From Streptomyces venezuelae (GTDB taxonomy: Bacteria; Actinomycetota; Actinomycetes; Streptomycetales; Streptomycetaceae): a stretch of DNA of 64,000 bases. Location: assembly GCF_008642315.1 (NCBI RefSeq), contig NZ_CP029192.1, positions 1,798,001-1,862,000 on the forward strand, read 5' to 3'. This document shows positions 34,741-44,142 of this stretch, in pieces. The notes beneath the pieces are model-generated. The model was not told where the DNA came from and did no database searches. It was given only the letters and a program-made list of their open reading frames with translations. A program made the position numbers and the translations under genes. How positions within the stretch are numbered: position 1 is the first letter of the stretch; each line of letters begins with the position of its first letter.

Positions 34741-35721
34741 TTACTTCTTCAGCGCCTTGACGACGGAGTCGACGTACTGGTTCATCGACTCGGTGCCGCC
34801 GAACATCCAGATGCCGTCGGGCAGCCGGTGCACGTTGCCCTTCTTCACGAACGGCAGGGACGTCCACACCTTGTCCTTCTTCAGGACGCCGGTGAACGGG
34901 TTGCTGCCCTTGTCGTCCTCGTTGCCGATGTAGGCGAAGTGGACGTCCTCGTCGAGCTTGGTGAGGCCCTCGACGTCGGTGGCGCCGAGGCCGTAGGCCT
35001 TGTCGCCCTTGACCTTCCAGTCGTTCTTCAGGCCGAGCTTCTTGTTGACGGCGCCGATGAGCGAGCCGTCGGTGTACGGCCGGATGGAGGTCTGGTTGCC
35101 GGTGACGTAGCCGTCGGCGAAGGCGTACTTCGCGCCGTCGCGGCCGGCATCCGCGAGCGCCTTCTTGCCCTCGGCGAGCTTCGCCTCGAACTCCTTCTTG
35201 AGCTTCGTGGCCTGCTCGGTGGTGCCGGTGGCCTCGGCGAGGAGGTCGAGGTTCTTCGTCATCTGCCCGATGGGGTCCGCGGCGTCGGCGGGGCGCAGGT
35301 TGAGGACCGGGGCGATCTTCCGCAGCTGCTTGACGGCGGCGGCCGGCAGGTCGGTGGTCGCGATGATGAGGTCGGGCTTCAGGGACGCGATGGTGTCCAT
35401 GCTCGGCTCGCCGCGCGTGCCGATGTCCTTGGCGTCGTTCTTCAGCGGTACGGCGCTGTCCCAGGCCTTGTAGCCCTTGACGTCGGCGACGCCGGTCGGG
35501 GCGACGCCCAGCGATATCAGGCTCTCGACGGCGTTCCACTCGGTGCCGACGACCTTCTTGGCGGGGCCGTTCTTCAGCGTCACCTTGGCGCCGGTGCCGT
35601 CGGTGAGGGTGATCGAGTCGGCGCTCTTCGCGTCGTCGGCGGCGGGCTCGGTGGTGCCGCAGGACGACAGGGCGAGGGCCGCGGCGGTGGCGGCCGCCGC
35701 GGTGATCAGGTGGCGTCTCAT
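34741..35721 (-). CDS. Iron-siderophore ABC transporter substrate-binding lipoprotein
   Basis: 326 residues, ATG overlapping the ATPase stop (ATGA). Lipoprotein signal MRRHLITAAAATAAALALSS with Cys at position 21. A helical-backbone type III binding protein (FhuD/FecB-like): VVGTEWNAVESLISLGVAPTGVAD, EPSMDTIASLKPDLIIATTD and a C-terminal LPDGIWMFGGTESMNQYVD. It captures a ferric siderophore outside the membrane. Confidence 0.94.
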   Translation of the reverse strand: MRRHLITAAAATAAALALSSCGTTEPAADDAKSADSITLTDGTGAKVTLKNGPAKKVVGTEWNAVESLISLGVAPTGVADVKGYKAWDSAVPLKNDAKDIGTRGEPSMDTIASLKPDLIIATTDLPAAAVKQLRKIAPVLNLRPADAADPIGQMTKNLDLLAEATGTTEQATKLKKEFEAKLAEGKKALADAGRDGAKYAFADGYVTGNQTSIRPYTDGSLIGAVNKKLGLKNDWKVKGDKAYGLGATDVEGLTKLDEDVHFAYIGNEDDKGSNPFTGVLKKDKVWTSLPFVKKGNVHRLPDGIWMFGGTESMNQYVDSVVKALKK

Positions 35722-36578
35722 GAGGTGGTGCTGAGCCTTTCGCTTCGCGAGTGGTGGCGGCCGATGGCGCGGGTGCGCAGGCGGCCGGTGAGGGGGTCGG
35801 AGTCGACTTCGATGCGGATGCCGTACGTGTCGGAGAGCCGCTGCGGTGTCAGTACGTCTTCGGGGTCGCCGTCGGCGACGACCCGCCCCTCGTCGAGCAG
35901 GAGGATCCGGTCGGCGATGGCCGCGGCCTGATCGAGGTCGTGCAGGACGGCGCCGACGGCGATGCCGTGGTCGTCCGCCAGGTCCCGCATGAGGTCGAGG
36001 AGTTCGACCTGGTAGCGGAGGTCGAGGTGGTTCGTGGGCTCGTCGAGCAGGAGCACGCCCGTCTCCTGGGCGAGGCATCCGGCGAGCCAGACGCGCTGGA
36101 GCTGGCCGCCGGACAGGTGCTCGGCGCCGCGCTCGGCGAGGTCGGTCACGCCGGTCATGGCGAGCGCGCGGTCCACGGCGGCGCGTCCGCCGGGGTCGGC
36201 CTTGCCCCAGCGGCCCCGGTGCGGGTAGCGGCCGAACTCGACGACGTCGCGCACGGTCAGACCGCTGGGTGTGGGGCGGCCCTGGGTGAGCAGGGCGACG
36301 TGGCGGGAGAACGCGCGGGCGCTCAGGGCGAGCCCGTCGGTCTCGCCGTCGATGACGAGCTTCGCGGCGCGGGGTCGTTGCAGCCGCGCGAGGGTGCGCA
36401 GCAGGGTCGACTTGCCGCTGCCGTTCGGGCCGACCAGGACGGTCACCTCGCCCGGGCGCAGCGTCATGGAGGCGTCGTGGACGACATCGACGCCTTCGTA
36501 CGCCACGGTGACACCCGTGGCGATGAGTTCATGACCTGGGGGGCGCGGGGCCGCGGCGGTCTCTTCACCTACATGCAC
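35718..36578 (-). CDS. Siderophore ABC transporter ATP-binding protein
   Basis: 286 residues from a GTG at 36578. Walker A GPNGSGKST, signature LSGGQLQRVWLA, Walker B VLLLDEPTNHLD and a downstream H-loop. FecE/FhuC-like. First gene of the operon ATPase, binding protein, permease. The start lies only 5 bases from an iron box, which implies a very short or absent 5' leader. Confidence 0.95.
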   Translation of the reverse strand: MHVGEETAAAPRPPGHELIATGVTVAYEGVDVVHDASMTLRPGEVTVLVGPNGSGKSTLLRTLARLQRPRAAKLVIDGETDGLALSARAFSRHVALLTQGRPTPSGLTVRDVVEFGRYPHRGRWGKADPGGRAAVDRALAMTGVTDLAERGAEHLSGGQLQRVWLAGCLAQETGVLLLDEPTNHLDLRYQVELLDLMRDLADDHGIAVGAVLHDLDQAAAIADRILLLDEGRVVADGDPEDVLTPQRLSDTYGIRIEVDSDPLTGRLRTRAIGRHHSRSERLSTTS

Positions 36579-36583
36579 GCCGC

Positions 36584-36602
36584 AGAGGTTAGCCTAACCT
36601 AA
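36584..36602 (-). promoter_or_regulatory. DmdR/IdeR-type iron box
   Basis: On the minus strand TTAGGTTAGGCTAACCTCT matches the 19-bp DmdR1 consensus (TTAGGTTAGGCTNACCTAA) at 17 positions. It abuts the start of the siderophore ABC operon, so the iron-bound repressor would block transcription initiation there. Confidence 0.85.
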
Positions 36603-36666
36603 TCATGGATGGGAACAGGCCCCCACTTCCCGGACGCAAGCGGGTATTCGGCCACATCCGCCCCTC

Positions 36667-37683
36667 TCAGGCGAGGTACGCGACTCTGCCGCGGTCCACC
36701 GGGTGGGCGAACCCGTCACCCGCGGCCCAGCGACGCACCTCGGTCACCGCGGCGTCCGCGAGCCGTCGCCACTCATTGCCCTGGGAGCCCGCGATGTGCG
36801 GCGTCAGCAGTACGTTCTCCGTGGACCACAGAGGATGGTCGGGCGGCAGGACATCGGGGTCGGTCACATCGAGCACGGCGCGGACGCGACCCGCGGTGAC
36901 GGCTTCGGTCAGCGCGTCCTGGTCGACGACCGCTCCCCGCGCCGTGTTGATGAGCACGGCGTCGGGGCGCATCGCGTCGATGAGGTCACGGCCGACGAGC
37001 CCGCGGGTGGCGGGAAGCAGCGGGGTATGGACGGAGACGGTGTCGCTCCGCGCGAAGAGCGCGTCGAGCGTCACCGGCTCCGCGCCGAGCGCCGCGGCCT
37101 CGTCCGCCGACACGAACGGGTCGTGCAGCAGCAGCTTCACGTCATGGGGGCGCAGCAGCTCGATGACGCGGCGGCCGACGAGAGAGGCGGAGAGGATGCC
37201 CACGGTGCGGCGGTAGTTGCCGGTGGTGCGGGCCGTACGCGACCAGTCCACCTCCGTGCGCGCCGCGCGGAAGTCGCGGGCGCTCTCCAGGACACGCTTG
37301 CCGCTGAGCAGCACCATCGCGACCGTGTACTCGGCGACGGGCACCGCGTTGGCGGCGGCGGCCGACGACACCTCGATGCCGCGCTCCCAGCACGCGTCGG
37401 TGATGTGCGACCGGATGGAGCCGGCCGTGTGGACGACGGCGCGCAACCGGGGCGCGAGAGCGAGGACTTCGGAGCCGAGCGGCGGGCACCCCCAGCCCGT
37501 GACGAGGAGTTCGGCGTCGGCCAGCACGGATCGCGCGCGGCCGGTGGTGAAGTCGGCGAGCACGGGCGGCGGTTCGAGGTCCAAGACCTCGGCGAGCGCT
37601 TCGATGATCTGCGGTTCAAGCACCGCGTCGGCCGCCCGACGGGACATGGCGAGAGCGGCTCTGGGCCGACGGGACGATGGCAT
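36667..37683 (-). CDS. D-isomer-specific 2-hydroxyacid dehydrogenase family protein
   Basis: 338 residues. NAD-binding part: TVGILSASLVGRRVIELLRP (the usual GxGxxG is altered to G-x-S-A-S-x-x-G, a variant that occurs in this subgroup), VSVHTPLLPATRGLVG, INTARGAVVD with the substrate Arg, and TPHIAGSQGNE with the catalytic His. The acidic partner is DVTDPDVLP. Substrate unknown. Transcribed in the same direction as, and just downstream of, the LacI-type gene. Confidence 0.88.
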   Translation of the reverse strand: MPSSRRPRAALAMSRRAADAVLEPQIIEALAEVLDLEPPPVLADFTTGRARSVLADAELLVTGWGCPPLGSEVLALAPRLRAVVHTAGSIRSHITDACWERGIEVSSAAAANAVPVAEYTVAMVLLSGKRVLESARDFRAARTEVDWSRTARTTGNYRRTVGILSASLVGRRVIELLRPHDVKLLLHDPFVSADEAAALGAEPVTLDALFARSDTVSVHTPLLPATRGLVGRDLIDAMRPDAVLINTARGAVVDQDALTEAVTAGRVRAVLDVTDPDVLPPDHPLWSTENVLLTPHIAGSQGNEWRRLADAAVTEVRRWAAGDGFAHPVDRGRVAYLA

Positions 37684-37704
37684 GTTCCTCCTCGTGGGGA
37701 CTGC

Positions 37705-38808
37705 TCAGGGGCGGAGCCCGGCGGTCGGCGCGGGCCCCGTGCTGCTGCGCACCACGAGCCTCGTCGGCACCAGATCCGTCCCCGGGGTCGCGGGCGTGCG
37801 CTCCCGGATCTGGCGCAGCGCCTCCACCGCGCTCCTGCGGCCCACTTCCGTGAAGTCCTGGTGGACCGTGGTCAGGGGCGGAATGAAGTGCGCGGAGTCC
37901 GCGACGTCGTCGAAGCCGACCACGCTGACGTCCTGGGGAACGGATCTGCCCTGCTCGTGGAAGGCCCGCAGGAGGCCCAGGGCCATCTGGTCGTTGGCGG
38001 CGAACACGGCGGTGCAGTCGGGGAGTTCGGCGAGGGTGAGCCCCGCCTCGTAGCCCGAGTCGGCGGACCAGTCGCCCCGCACCGGTTCGGGGACCCGCCG
38101 TCCCGCCTCCTCCAGGGTGGCGCGCCAGGCGGCGGTGCGGCGCTCGCCGGCGTACGACTCCACGGGCCCCGCCACGTGCCAGACCGTCTCGTGACCCAGG
38201 TCGAGGAGGTGCCGCACGGCGAGGCGGGCGCCGCCCACCTGGTCGGTGTCCACCACGCGGTAGCGGTCGCCGGAGTCGGTGTCCACGACGACGACGTGCA
38301 CACCGGGGGGCAGCGTCACGGAGCCCGCGTCGAGCAGGTGCACCTCGATGAAGACGATGACGGCGTCGACGGCCAGCTCGCCCATCCGCGTGAAGGCGCC
38401 CAGCACGTTGTCCTGGGTCGGCACGTCGATGGGGATCATGGTGATGGCGTACCCCTCGGCGGCCGCGTGGGTCGAGATCGCGCCCACCGTCTGGCTGCGG
38501 CCGGTGGCGGAGAGGTTGAGGAGGATGACGCCGATGGTGTTGAACTGTCCGTAACGCAGGGCGCGGGCCGCGCTGTTGGGGCGGTAGCCGAGTTCGCGCA
38601 TGGCCGCGAGGACCTGTTCGCGTGTGGACGCGACGACACCGGTGTGACCGTTGGAGACCCGGGACACCGTCTGCGAGGACACGCCCGCGCGCTTCGCGAC
38701 ATCAGCCATGGACACGCGCTGCTTGCGCCGCCCGCCGGGAATCCCCGACCCGCCACGCTGGGCACCGCCGTGCGCGGACAGCGGACTTCCCGGTTCGCTG
38801 AGCCCCAT
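37705..38808 (-). CDS. LacI family repressor of the galactan operon
   Basis: 367 residues from ATG 38808, with GGAGGAGG upstream. After ~35 basic residues comes a LacI HTH (MADVAKRAGVSSQTVSRVSN, hinge YRPNSAARALRYGQ), then a periplasmic-binding-like sensor domain (TIGVILLNLSATG, VVVVDTDSGDRY, CTAVFAANDQMALGLLRAF, VGFDDVADSAHFIPPLTTV). Divergent from the sugar ABC operon, with two matching palindromes in the intergenic region. Confidence 0.95.
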   Translation of the reverse strand: MGLSEPGSPLSAHGGAQRGGSGIPGGRRKQRVSMADVAKRAGVSSQTVSRVSNGHTGVVASTREQVLAAMRELGYRPNSAARALRYGQFNTIGVILLNLSATGRSQTVGAISTHAAAEGYAITMIPIDVPTQDNVLGAFTRMGELAVDAVIVFIEVHLLDAGSVTLPPGVHVVVVDTDSGDRYRVVDTDQVGGARLAVRHLLDLGHETVWHVAGPVESYAGERRTAAWRATLEEAGRRVPEPVRGDWSADSGYEAGLTLAELPDCTAVFAANDQMALGLLRAFHEQGRSVPQDVSVVGFDDVADSAHFIPPLTTVHQDFTEVGRRSAVEALRQIRERTPATPGTDLVPTRLVVRSSTGPAPTAGLRP

Positions 38809-38889
38809 CGCTCCTCCTCCTGCTGGAACTTTACTCGTGAGAAACCTTGACCGGCCGCTGTGACAGGTGCCACCGTACGCGTCACCGAA

Positions 38890-38901
38890 GTTTACGTAAA
38901 C
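38890..38901. promoter_or_regulatory. LacI-type operator 1, GTTTACGTAAAC
   Basis: Perfect 12-bp palindrome with the central CG typical of LacI-family sites, 82 bases upstream of the regulator start and 126 upstream of the binding-protein gene. A second copy lies at 38981. Confidence 0.85.
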
Positions 38902-38980
38902 ATTCCGGCACTGACCCCGCCGGACCACCCCTCTGCACAGTCAGCACACCGAACTGCCGACGCATGCCTCCACGGGCCAT

Positions 38981-38991
38981 GTTTACGTAAC
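38981..38991. promoter_or_regulatory. LacI-type operator 2, GTTTACGTAAC
   Basis: Near-perfect copy of operator 1, about 91 bp away and 36 bases before the start of the sugar-binding protein gene, where it would block that promoter. Two sites spaced by roughly nine helical turns allow looping. Confidence 0.85.
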
Positions 38992-39026
38992 CATGCCCTC
39001 ACGCACGAACCTCGAAGGGGAACACC

Positions 39027-40364
39027 ATGCCCATAACCCGGCGTCAGGCCCTGCTCACGGGCGCCGCCTTGGCCGTGTCGTCGACCGCGGGCGCCTGCGG
39101 CTCGTCCGACGCGGGCAGCTCGGGTGCCGAGCCGCTGTCCGACGCCGACCTCGGGGCCGCGCTGAAGGCCGGCGGCAGCCTCACGGTCTGGTCGTGGAAC
39201 GAGCCCCTGCGGAAGACCGTCAAGGACTTCATGGCCAAGTACCCCGAAGTAAAGGTGGACTTGGTGAACGCCGGTACCAACACCGACGAGTACACCGCCC
39301 TGCAGAACGCCATCAAGGCGGGCAAGGGCGTTCCGGACATCGCCATGATCGAGTACTACGCGCTGCCGCAGTTCACCCTCGCCAAGTCCCTCACGGATCT
39401 GCGCGAGTTGGGAGCGGGCAAGCTGAAGAGCGCCTTCTCCCCCGGTCCCTGGAACGCCGTGGGCGCCGGGGCAGACGGCGTGTACGGGCTGCCGCTGGAC
39501 TCGGGCCCGATGGCCCTGTTCTACAACAAGGAAGTCTTCGACAAGCACAAGATCAAGGTGCCCGAGACCTGGGAGGAGTACTTCGCCGCCGCCGCGAAGC
39601 TGCACGCCGCCGACCCGAAGGCGTACATCACCAATGACACCGGCGACGCGGGCTTCACGACGAGCATGATCTGGCAGGCAGGCGGCAGGCCCTACTCCGT
39701 CGACGGCACCAAGGTCGGCGTCGACTTCGCGGACGCGGGCAGCGAGAAGTTCGCCGGCGCCTGGCAGCGGCTCATCGACGACAAGCTCCTCGCGCCGGTG
39801 ACGTCGTGGAGCGACGAGTGGTACAGGGGCCTCGGCGACGGCTCCATCGCCACGCTGGTGATCGGCGCGTGGATGCCCTCCAGCCTCCAGCTGGGCGTCA
39901 AGTCCGCCGCGGGCAAGTGGCGCGTGGCGCCCATGCCGCAGTGGGAGAAGGGGGCCGGCAAGTCCGCGGAGAACGGCGGCAGCTCGCTGGTCATCACCGA
40001 GGCCAGCGCGAAGAAGACCCTCGCGTACGCCTTCCTGCGGTACGCGACCGTCGGAGCGGGCGTGCAGTCGCGCATCGACGAGGGGACGTTCCCCGCCACC
40101 ACCGAGCACCTCGGGTCCCGCGCCTTCCAGGACAAGAAGGTGGCGTACTTCGGCGGCCAGCGCATCAACCGGGTCCTCGCCGAGTCCGCGGAACAGGTCG
40201 CCTCCGGCTGGTCGTACCTGCCCTACCAGGTGTACGCGAACAGCGTCTTCAACGACACCGTCGGCAAGGCGTACGTCGGCGGCAGGAGCCTCCAGGAGGG
40301 CCTGAAGTCCTGGCAGGACGCGTCGGTCGAGTACGGAAAGGAACAGGGCTTCACCGTCCAGTAG
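39027..40364 (+). CDS. CUT1 ABC transporter sugar-binding lipoprotein
   Basis: 445 residues. Twin-arginine lipoprotein signal (MPITRRQALLTGAALAVSST ending AGAC, Cys 24). Family I extracellular solute-binding protein: SLTVWSWNEPLRKTVKDFMAKYP, GKGVPDIAMIEYYALPQF, GLPLDSGPMALFYNKEVFDK, and a C-terminal SWQDASVEYGKEQGF. First gene of the sugar-uptake operon. Given the GH35 and GH43 genes downstream, the ligand is probably a galacto-oligosaccharide. Confidence 0.94.
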   Translation: MPITRRQALLTGAALAVSSTAGACGSSDAGSSGAEPLSDADLGAALKAGGSLTVWSWNEPLRKTVKDFMAKYPEVKVDLVNAGTNTDEYTALQNAIKAGKGVPDIAMIEYYALPQFTLAKSLTDLRELGAGKLKSAFSPGPWNAVGAGADGVYGLPLDSGPMALFYNKEVFDKHKIKVPETWEEYFAAAAKLHAADPKAYITNDTGDAGFTTSMIWQAGGRPYSVDGTKVGVDFADAGSEKFAGAWQRLIDDKLLAPVTSWSDEWYRGLGDGSIATLVIGAWMPSSLQLGVKSAAGKWRVAPMPQWEKGAGKSAENGGSSLVITEASAKKTLAYAFLRYATVGAGVQSRIDEGTFPATTEHLGSRAFQDKKVAYFGGQRINRVLAESAEQVASGWSYLPYQVYANSVFNDTVGKAYVGGRSLQEGLKSWQDASVEYGKEQGFTVQ

Positions 40365-40394
40365 CCCCACGTCCGGCCCAATCGAGGAACCACC

Positions 40395-41309
40395 ATGGCA
40401 CCTGTGCAATCCGCGGCCGCCGCGCGCCCGCTTCCCGTGCGCAAGACACGTCGCTCCTGGACCGGGTGGGGGTTCATCGGCCCCTTCGCCCTCGTCTTCA
40501 CCCTCGTCTTCCTCGCCCCGATCGCGTACTCGGTCCACCTGAGTCTCTTCCAGGACCGACTGATCGGCGGCACCACCTTCGTCGGGCTCGACAATTACCA
40601 ACGGGCCCTGCAGGACCGCGAGTTCTGGGAAGGAGTCGGCCGGGTCGGTCTCTTCCTCGTCGTGCAGGTTCCGGTGATGCTCGGCATCGCGCTGCTCGTG
40701 GCGCTCGCGCTGGACAGCGGCCGGCTGTACGGGAAGAGCTTCTTCCGGATCGCGATCTTCCTGCCGTACGCGGTGCCCGCGGTGGTCGCCGCGCTGATGT
40801 GGGGCTTCCTCTACGGGACCCGGTTCGGTCTGGTCGGGGACATCGACGACGCCCTGAACACGACGCTGCCCGACCCGCTCTCGCCCGGCCTCGTCCTCGC
40901 CTCCATCGGCAACATCGTCACCTGGGAGTTCGCGGGCTACAACATGCTCATCCTCTACTCCGCACTGCGGGTGATCCCCGCCTCCCTCTACGAGGCCGCG
41001 GAAATCGACGGCGCCGGACAGCTGCGCGTCATCACCGCCATCAAACTCCCGGCGATCCGGGGTGCGTTGGCCATCGCCACGATCTTCTCGATCATCGGCA
41101 GCTTCCAGCTCTTCAACGAGCCGAGCATCCTGCGGAGCCTGGCTCCGAACGCCATCACCACCTCGTACACGCCGAACCTCTATACGTACGCGCTGTCGTT
41201 CAACGGACAGCAGCAGAACTACGCCGCGACCGTCGCCATCGTCATGGGCCTGATCACCATGGTGGTCGCCTACGTCGTTCAGCTGCGCGGCATGCGAAAG
41301 GCAGCGTGA
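40395..41309 (+). CDS. CUT1 sugar ABC permease (MalF-type)
   Basis: 304 residues, six helices. Typical EAA loop: YEAAEIDGAGQLRVITAIKLPAIRG. The N-terminal helix starts WGFIGPFALVFTLVFLAPI. Forms the membrane channel with the next gene product. An ATPase is not encoded in the operon; such systems share the MsiK ATPase encoded elsewhere. Confidence 0.95.
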   Translation: MAPVQSAAAARPLPVRKTRRSWTGWGFIGPFALVFTLVFLAPIAYSVHLSLFQDRLIGGTTFVGLDNYQRALQDREFWEGVGRVGLFLVVQVPVMLGIALLVALALDSGRLYGKSFFRIAIFLPYAVPAVVAALMWGFLYGTRFGLVGDIDDALNTTLPDPLSPGLVLASIGNIVTWEFAGYNMLILYSALRVIPASLYEAAEIDGAGQLRVITAIKLPAIRGALAIATIFSIIGSFQLFNEPSILRSLAPNAITTSYTPNLYTYALSFNGQQQNYAATVAIVMGLITMVVAYVVQLRGMRKAA

Positions 41310-41312
41310 CCC

Positions 41313-42260
41313 ATGGGCAGCCCCACGACCCTCACCTCCGAGGCCGCGCCCGCCCCGCAGCCGCGCCGCACACCCGCGGTCCCCCGGCTGCGCACCCGGC
41401 GGCAGCACCACGTCGCCCGGCCCCGCCGCAGCGTCCTGCTGACCGCGCTCACCGGTCTGGTGGTGGTGTACTCGCTCCTTCCGCTGGTGTGGCTCGTGGT
41501 CGGTGCCACCAAGACGCAGAAAGGCCTCGCCTCGTCGTTCGGCCTCTGGTTCGGCGGTGACTTCGCACTCTGGGACAACATCGCCGAGACGTTCACCTAC
41601 GACGACGGCGTCTTCACCCGCTGGCTCCTCAACACCCTCCTGTACGTGGTCCTCGGCGCGGGCGGCGCCACCGTGCTCGCGGTCCTCGGCGGGTACGCCC
41701 TCGCCAAGTTCGCCTTCCCCGGGAAGCGCGCGGTGTTCGCCGTCGTCATCGGCGCGGTCGCGGTACCGGGCACCGCCCTCGCGATCCCCACCTTCCTGAT
41801 GTTCAGCGAGATGGGCCTCACCAACACCCCGTGGGCGGTCATCATCCCGTCCCTGATCTCGCCGTTCGGCCTCTATCTGATGTGGGTCTTCGCCTCCGAG
41901 GCCATCCCCACCGAGCTCATGGAGGCCGCCCGCATGGACGGCGCGAGCGAACTGCGCGTCTTCTTCCAGGTCTGCCTGCCGCAGCTGGCTCCCGGCACGG
42001 TGACGGTCCTGCTCTTCACCATGGTGCACACCTGGAACAACTACTTCCTGCCACTGATCATGATCAAGGACCCGGACTGGTATCCGCTGCCCCTCGGGCT
42101 CAACGCCTGGAACGCACAGGCGGCGACGGCCGGTGGCCGGCCCGTCTTCCATCTGGTGATCACCGGTTCGCTGATCACTATCCTGCCGCTCATCGCCGCG
42201 TTCCTGCTGCTCCAGAGGTACTGGCAGTCGGGTCTCGCCGCGGGCAGCGTGAAGGAGTAG
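41313..42260 (+). CDS. CUT1 sugar ABC permease (MalG-type)
   Basis: 315 residues, six helices, starting 3 bases after the previous stop. EAA loop: LMEAARMDGASELRVFFQVCLPQLAPG. Partner permease of the 40395 gene. The basic Pro-rich N-terminal tail (~1-50) precedes the first helix. Confidence 0.95.
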   Translation: MGSPTTLTSEAAPAPQPRRTPAVPRLRTRRQHHVARPRRSVLLTALTGLVVVYSLLPLVWLVVGATKTQKGLASSFGLWFGGDFALWDNIAETFTYDDGVFTRWLLNTLLYVVLGAGGATVLAVLGGYALAKFAFPGKRAVFAVVIGAVAVPGTALAIPTFLMFSEMGLTNTPWAVIIPSLISPFGLYLMWVFASEAIPTELMEAARMDGASELRVFFQVCLPQLAPGTVTVLLFTMVHTWNNYFLPLIMIKDPDWYPLPLGLNAWNAQAATAGGRPVFHLVITGSLITILPLIAAFLLLQRYWQSGLAAGSVKE

Positions 42261-42323
42261 CCCCCCCCCGCTCACTTGTGCTCTTGCACGTCTCCCCCCT
42301 CGTAGCCGAAGGAAAGATCCCGC

Positions 42324-44087
42324 ATGCCCGCACTGACCACGTCGTCCGACGGCTTCCTGCTCGACGGCGAGCCGTTCCGGATCGTCTCCGGCGCGATGCA
42401 CTACTTCCGAGTGCACCCCGCCCAGTGGACCGACCGGCTGCGCAAGGCCCGCCTCATGGGCCTCAACACCATCGAGACATATGTCCCGTGGAACCTGCAC
42501 CAGCCCGACCCGGGCGGCCCCGTCGCCCTCGAAGGCCTCCTCGACCTGCCCCGCTACCTGCGGCTCGCCCACGCCGAGGGCCTGCGCGTCCTGCTCCGCC
42601 CAGGACCGTACATCTGCGCCGAGTGGGACGGCGGCGGACTCCCGTCGTGGCTCACCGCCGACCCGGACATCAGGCTGCGCACCTGCGACCCCCGGTTCAC
42701 CGACGCCTTCGACCACTACCTGGACCTGCTGCTCCCCGCGCTCCTGCCGCACATGGCCGCGTCGGGCGGCCCCGTCATCGCCATACAGGTGGAGAACGAG
42801 TACGGCGCCTACGGCAACGACACCGCGTACTTGAAGCACCTGGAGCTCGCCCTGCGCTCCCGCGGCGTGGAGGAGCTCCTGTTCACCTGCGACCAGACCG
42901 ACCCCGCGCACCTGGCGGCGGGCGCCCTGCCCGGCACCCTCGCCACCGGCACCTTCGGCAGCCGGGTCGCCGCCTCCCTGGCCCGCCTGCGCGAACACCG
43001 GCCCAAGGGGCCACTGATGTGCGCGGAGTTCTGGATCGGCTGGTTCGACCACTGGGGCGAGCCGCACCACGTGCGCGACGCGGACGACGCCGCCGCCGAC
43101 CTCGACGCGCTGCTCACCGCGGGCGCCTCGGTCAACATCTACATGTTCCACGGCGGCACCAACTTCGCGTTCACCAACGGCGCCAACCACGACCACGCCT
43201 ACTCCCCCGTCGTCACCTCCTACGACTACGACGCGCCGCTCACCGAGTCCGGCGACCCCGGGCCGAAGTACCGCGCCTTCCGCGAGGTCATCGCCCGCCA
43301 CGCCCCGGTGCCTGACAAGCCGGTACCGGCCCCGTCCCCCAAACTGCCGCGCACCGAGGTCGAGTTCGGGCGCCGCGCCCCACTGCTCCCCTATGCGCAC
43401 GCCCTGTCGGAGAGCGTGCGGACGGAGCTGCCCGTGACCATGGACGAGCTCGGACTGCGCGCCGGATACGTGCTCTACCGCACCTACGTCCCCGAAGCGG
43501 GTGACGGTCTGCTCCGCCTCCGCGGCGGTGTCGGCGACCGCGCCCAGGTCTTCCTGGACGGCGCCCCCGCCGGCGTACTCGAACGCGAGCGGCACGAGGA
43601 GGCCCTGCCGGTGCGGGTGCCGCGCGTGGGCGCCACCCTCGACGTGCTCGTGGAGAACATGGGCGGCGTCAACTACGGCCCCAGGATCGGCGCCCCCAAA
43701 GGCCTGCTCGGTCCCGTCGACCTCAACGGCGCGGTCCTGTACGGCTGGGACTGCCATCCCCTGCCGCTCGACGACCTGGCGGCGGTGCCCTTCACCCCGT
43801 CCACGGTCACCACCGACTCGGTGCCCGCCTTCCACCACGGCACGTTCGACGTGATCGTGCCGGCCGACACCTTCCTCGCCCTGCCCGGCTGGACCAAGGG
43901 CCAGGCCTGGATCAACGGCTTCCCTCTGGGCCGCTACTGGAACCGCGGCCCGCAGCGGACGCTCTACGTCCCCTCTCCCGTCCTGCGCCCGGGATCCAAC
44001 GACCTCGTTCTCCTGGAACTGCAGGCCACGACCGGCACGCGGGCACTGCTCACGGACACCCCGGACCTCGGTCCCGTGGCGCCCTGA
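42324..44087 (+). CDS. GH35 beta-galactosidase, intracellular
   Basis: 587 residues without a signal peptide. GH35 motifs: FRIVSGAMHYFRVHPAQW, NTIETYVPWNLHQP, GPYICAEWDGGGLPSWL, the acid/base Glu in AIQVENEYGAYGND and the nucleophile Glu in MCAEFWIGWFDHWG. C-terminal beta-sandwich domains follow (YVLYRTYVPEAGDGLLRL, GQAWINGFPLGRYWNRGPQ). Cleaves terminal beta-galactose from oligosaccharides taken up by the neighbouring ABC system. Confidence 0.96.
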   Translation: MPALTTSSDGFLLDGEPFRIVSGAMHYFRVHPAQWTDRLRKARLMGLNTIETYVPWNLHQPDPGGPVALEGLLDLPRYLRLAHAEGLRVLLRPGPYICAEWDGGGLPSWLTADPDIRLRTCDPRFTDAFDHYLDLLLPALLPHMAASGGPVIAIQVENEYGAYGNDTAYLKHLELALRSRGVEELLFTCDQTDPAHLAAGALPGTLATGTFGSRVAASLARLREHRPKGPLMCAEFWIGWFDHWGEPHHVRDADDAAADLDALLTAGASVNIYMFHGGTNFAFTNGANHDHAYSPVVTSYDYDAPLTESGDPGPKYRAFREVIARHAPVPDKPVPAPSPKLPRTEVEFGRRAPLLPYAHALSESVRTELPVTMDELGLRAGYVLYRTYVPEAGDGLLRLRGGVGDRAQVFLDGAPAGVLERERHEEALPVRVPRVGATLDVLVENMGGVNYGPRIGAPKGLLGPVDLNGAVLYGWDCHPLPLDDLAAVPFTPSTVTTDSVPAFHHGTFDVIVPADTFLALPGWTKGQAWINGFPLGRYWNRGPQRTLYVPSPVLRPGSNDLVLLELQATTGTRALLTDTPDLGPVAP

Positions 44088-44142
44088 GCCGTCCCGCACC
44101 GGTCACCGCACCATCGCCCCCCACCCCCCGAAGGAAGATCCG

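Noticed and set aside
38892..44099. 1735-codon open frame on the minus strand
   Set aside because: Antisense shadow of the sugar ABC, GH35 operon, whose products are unmistakable on the + strand.
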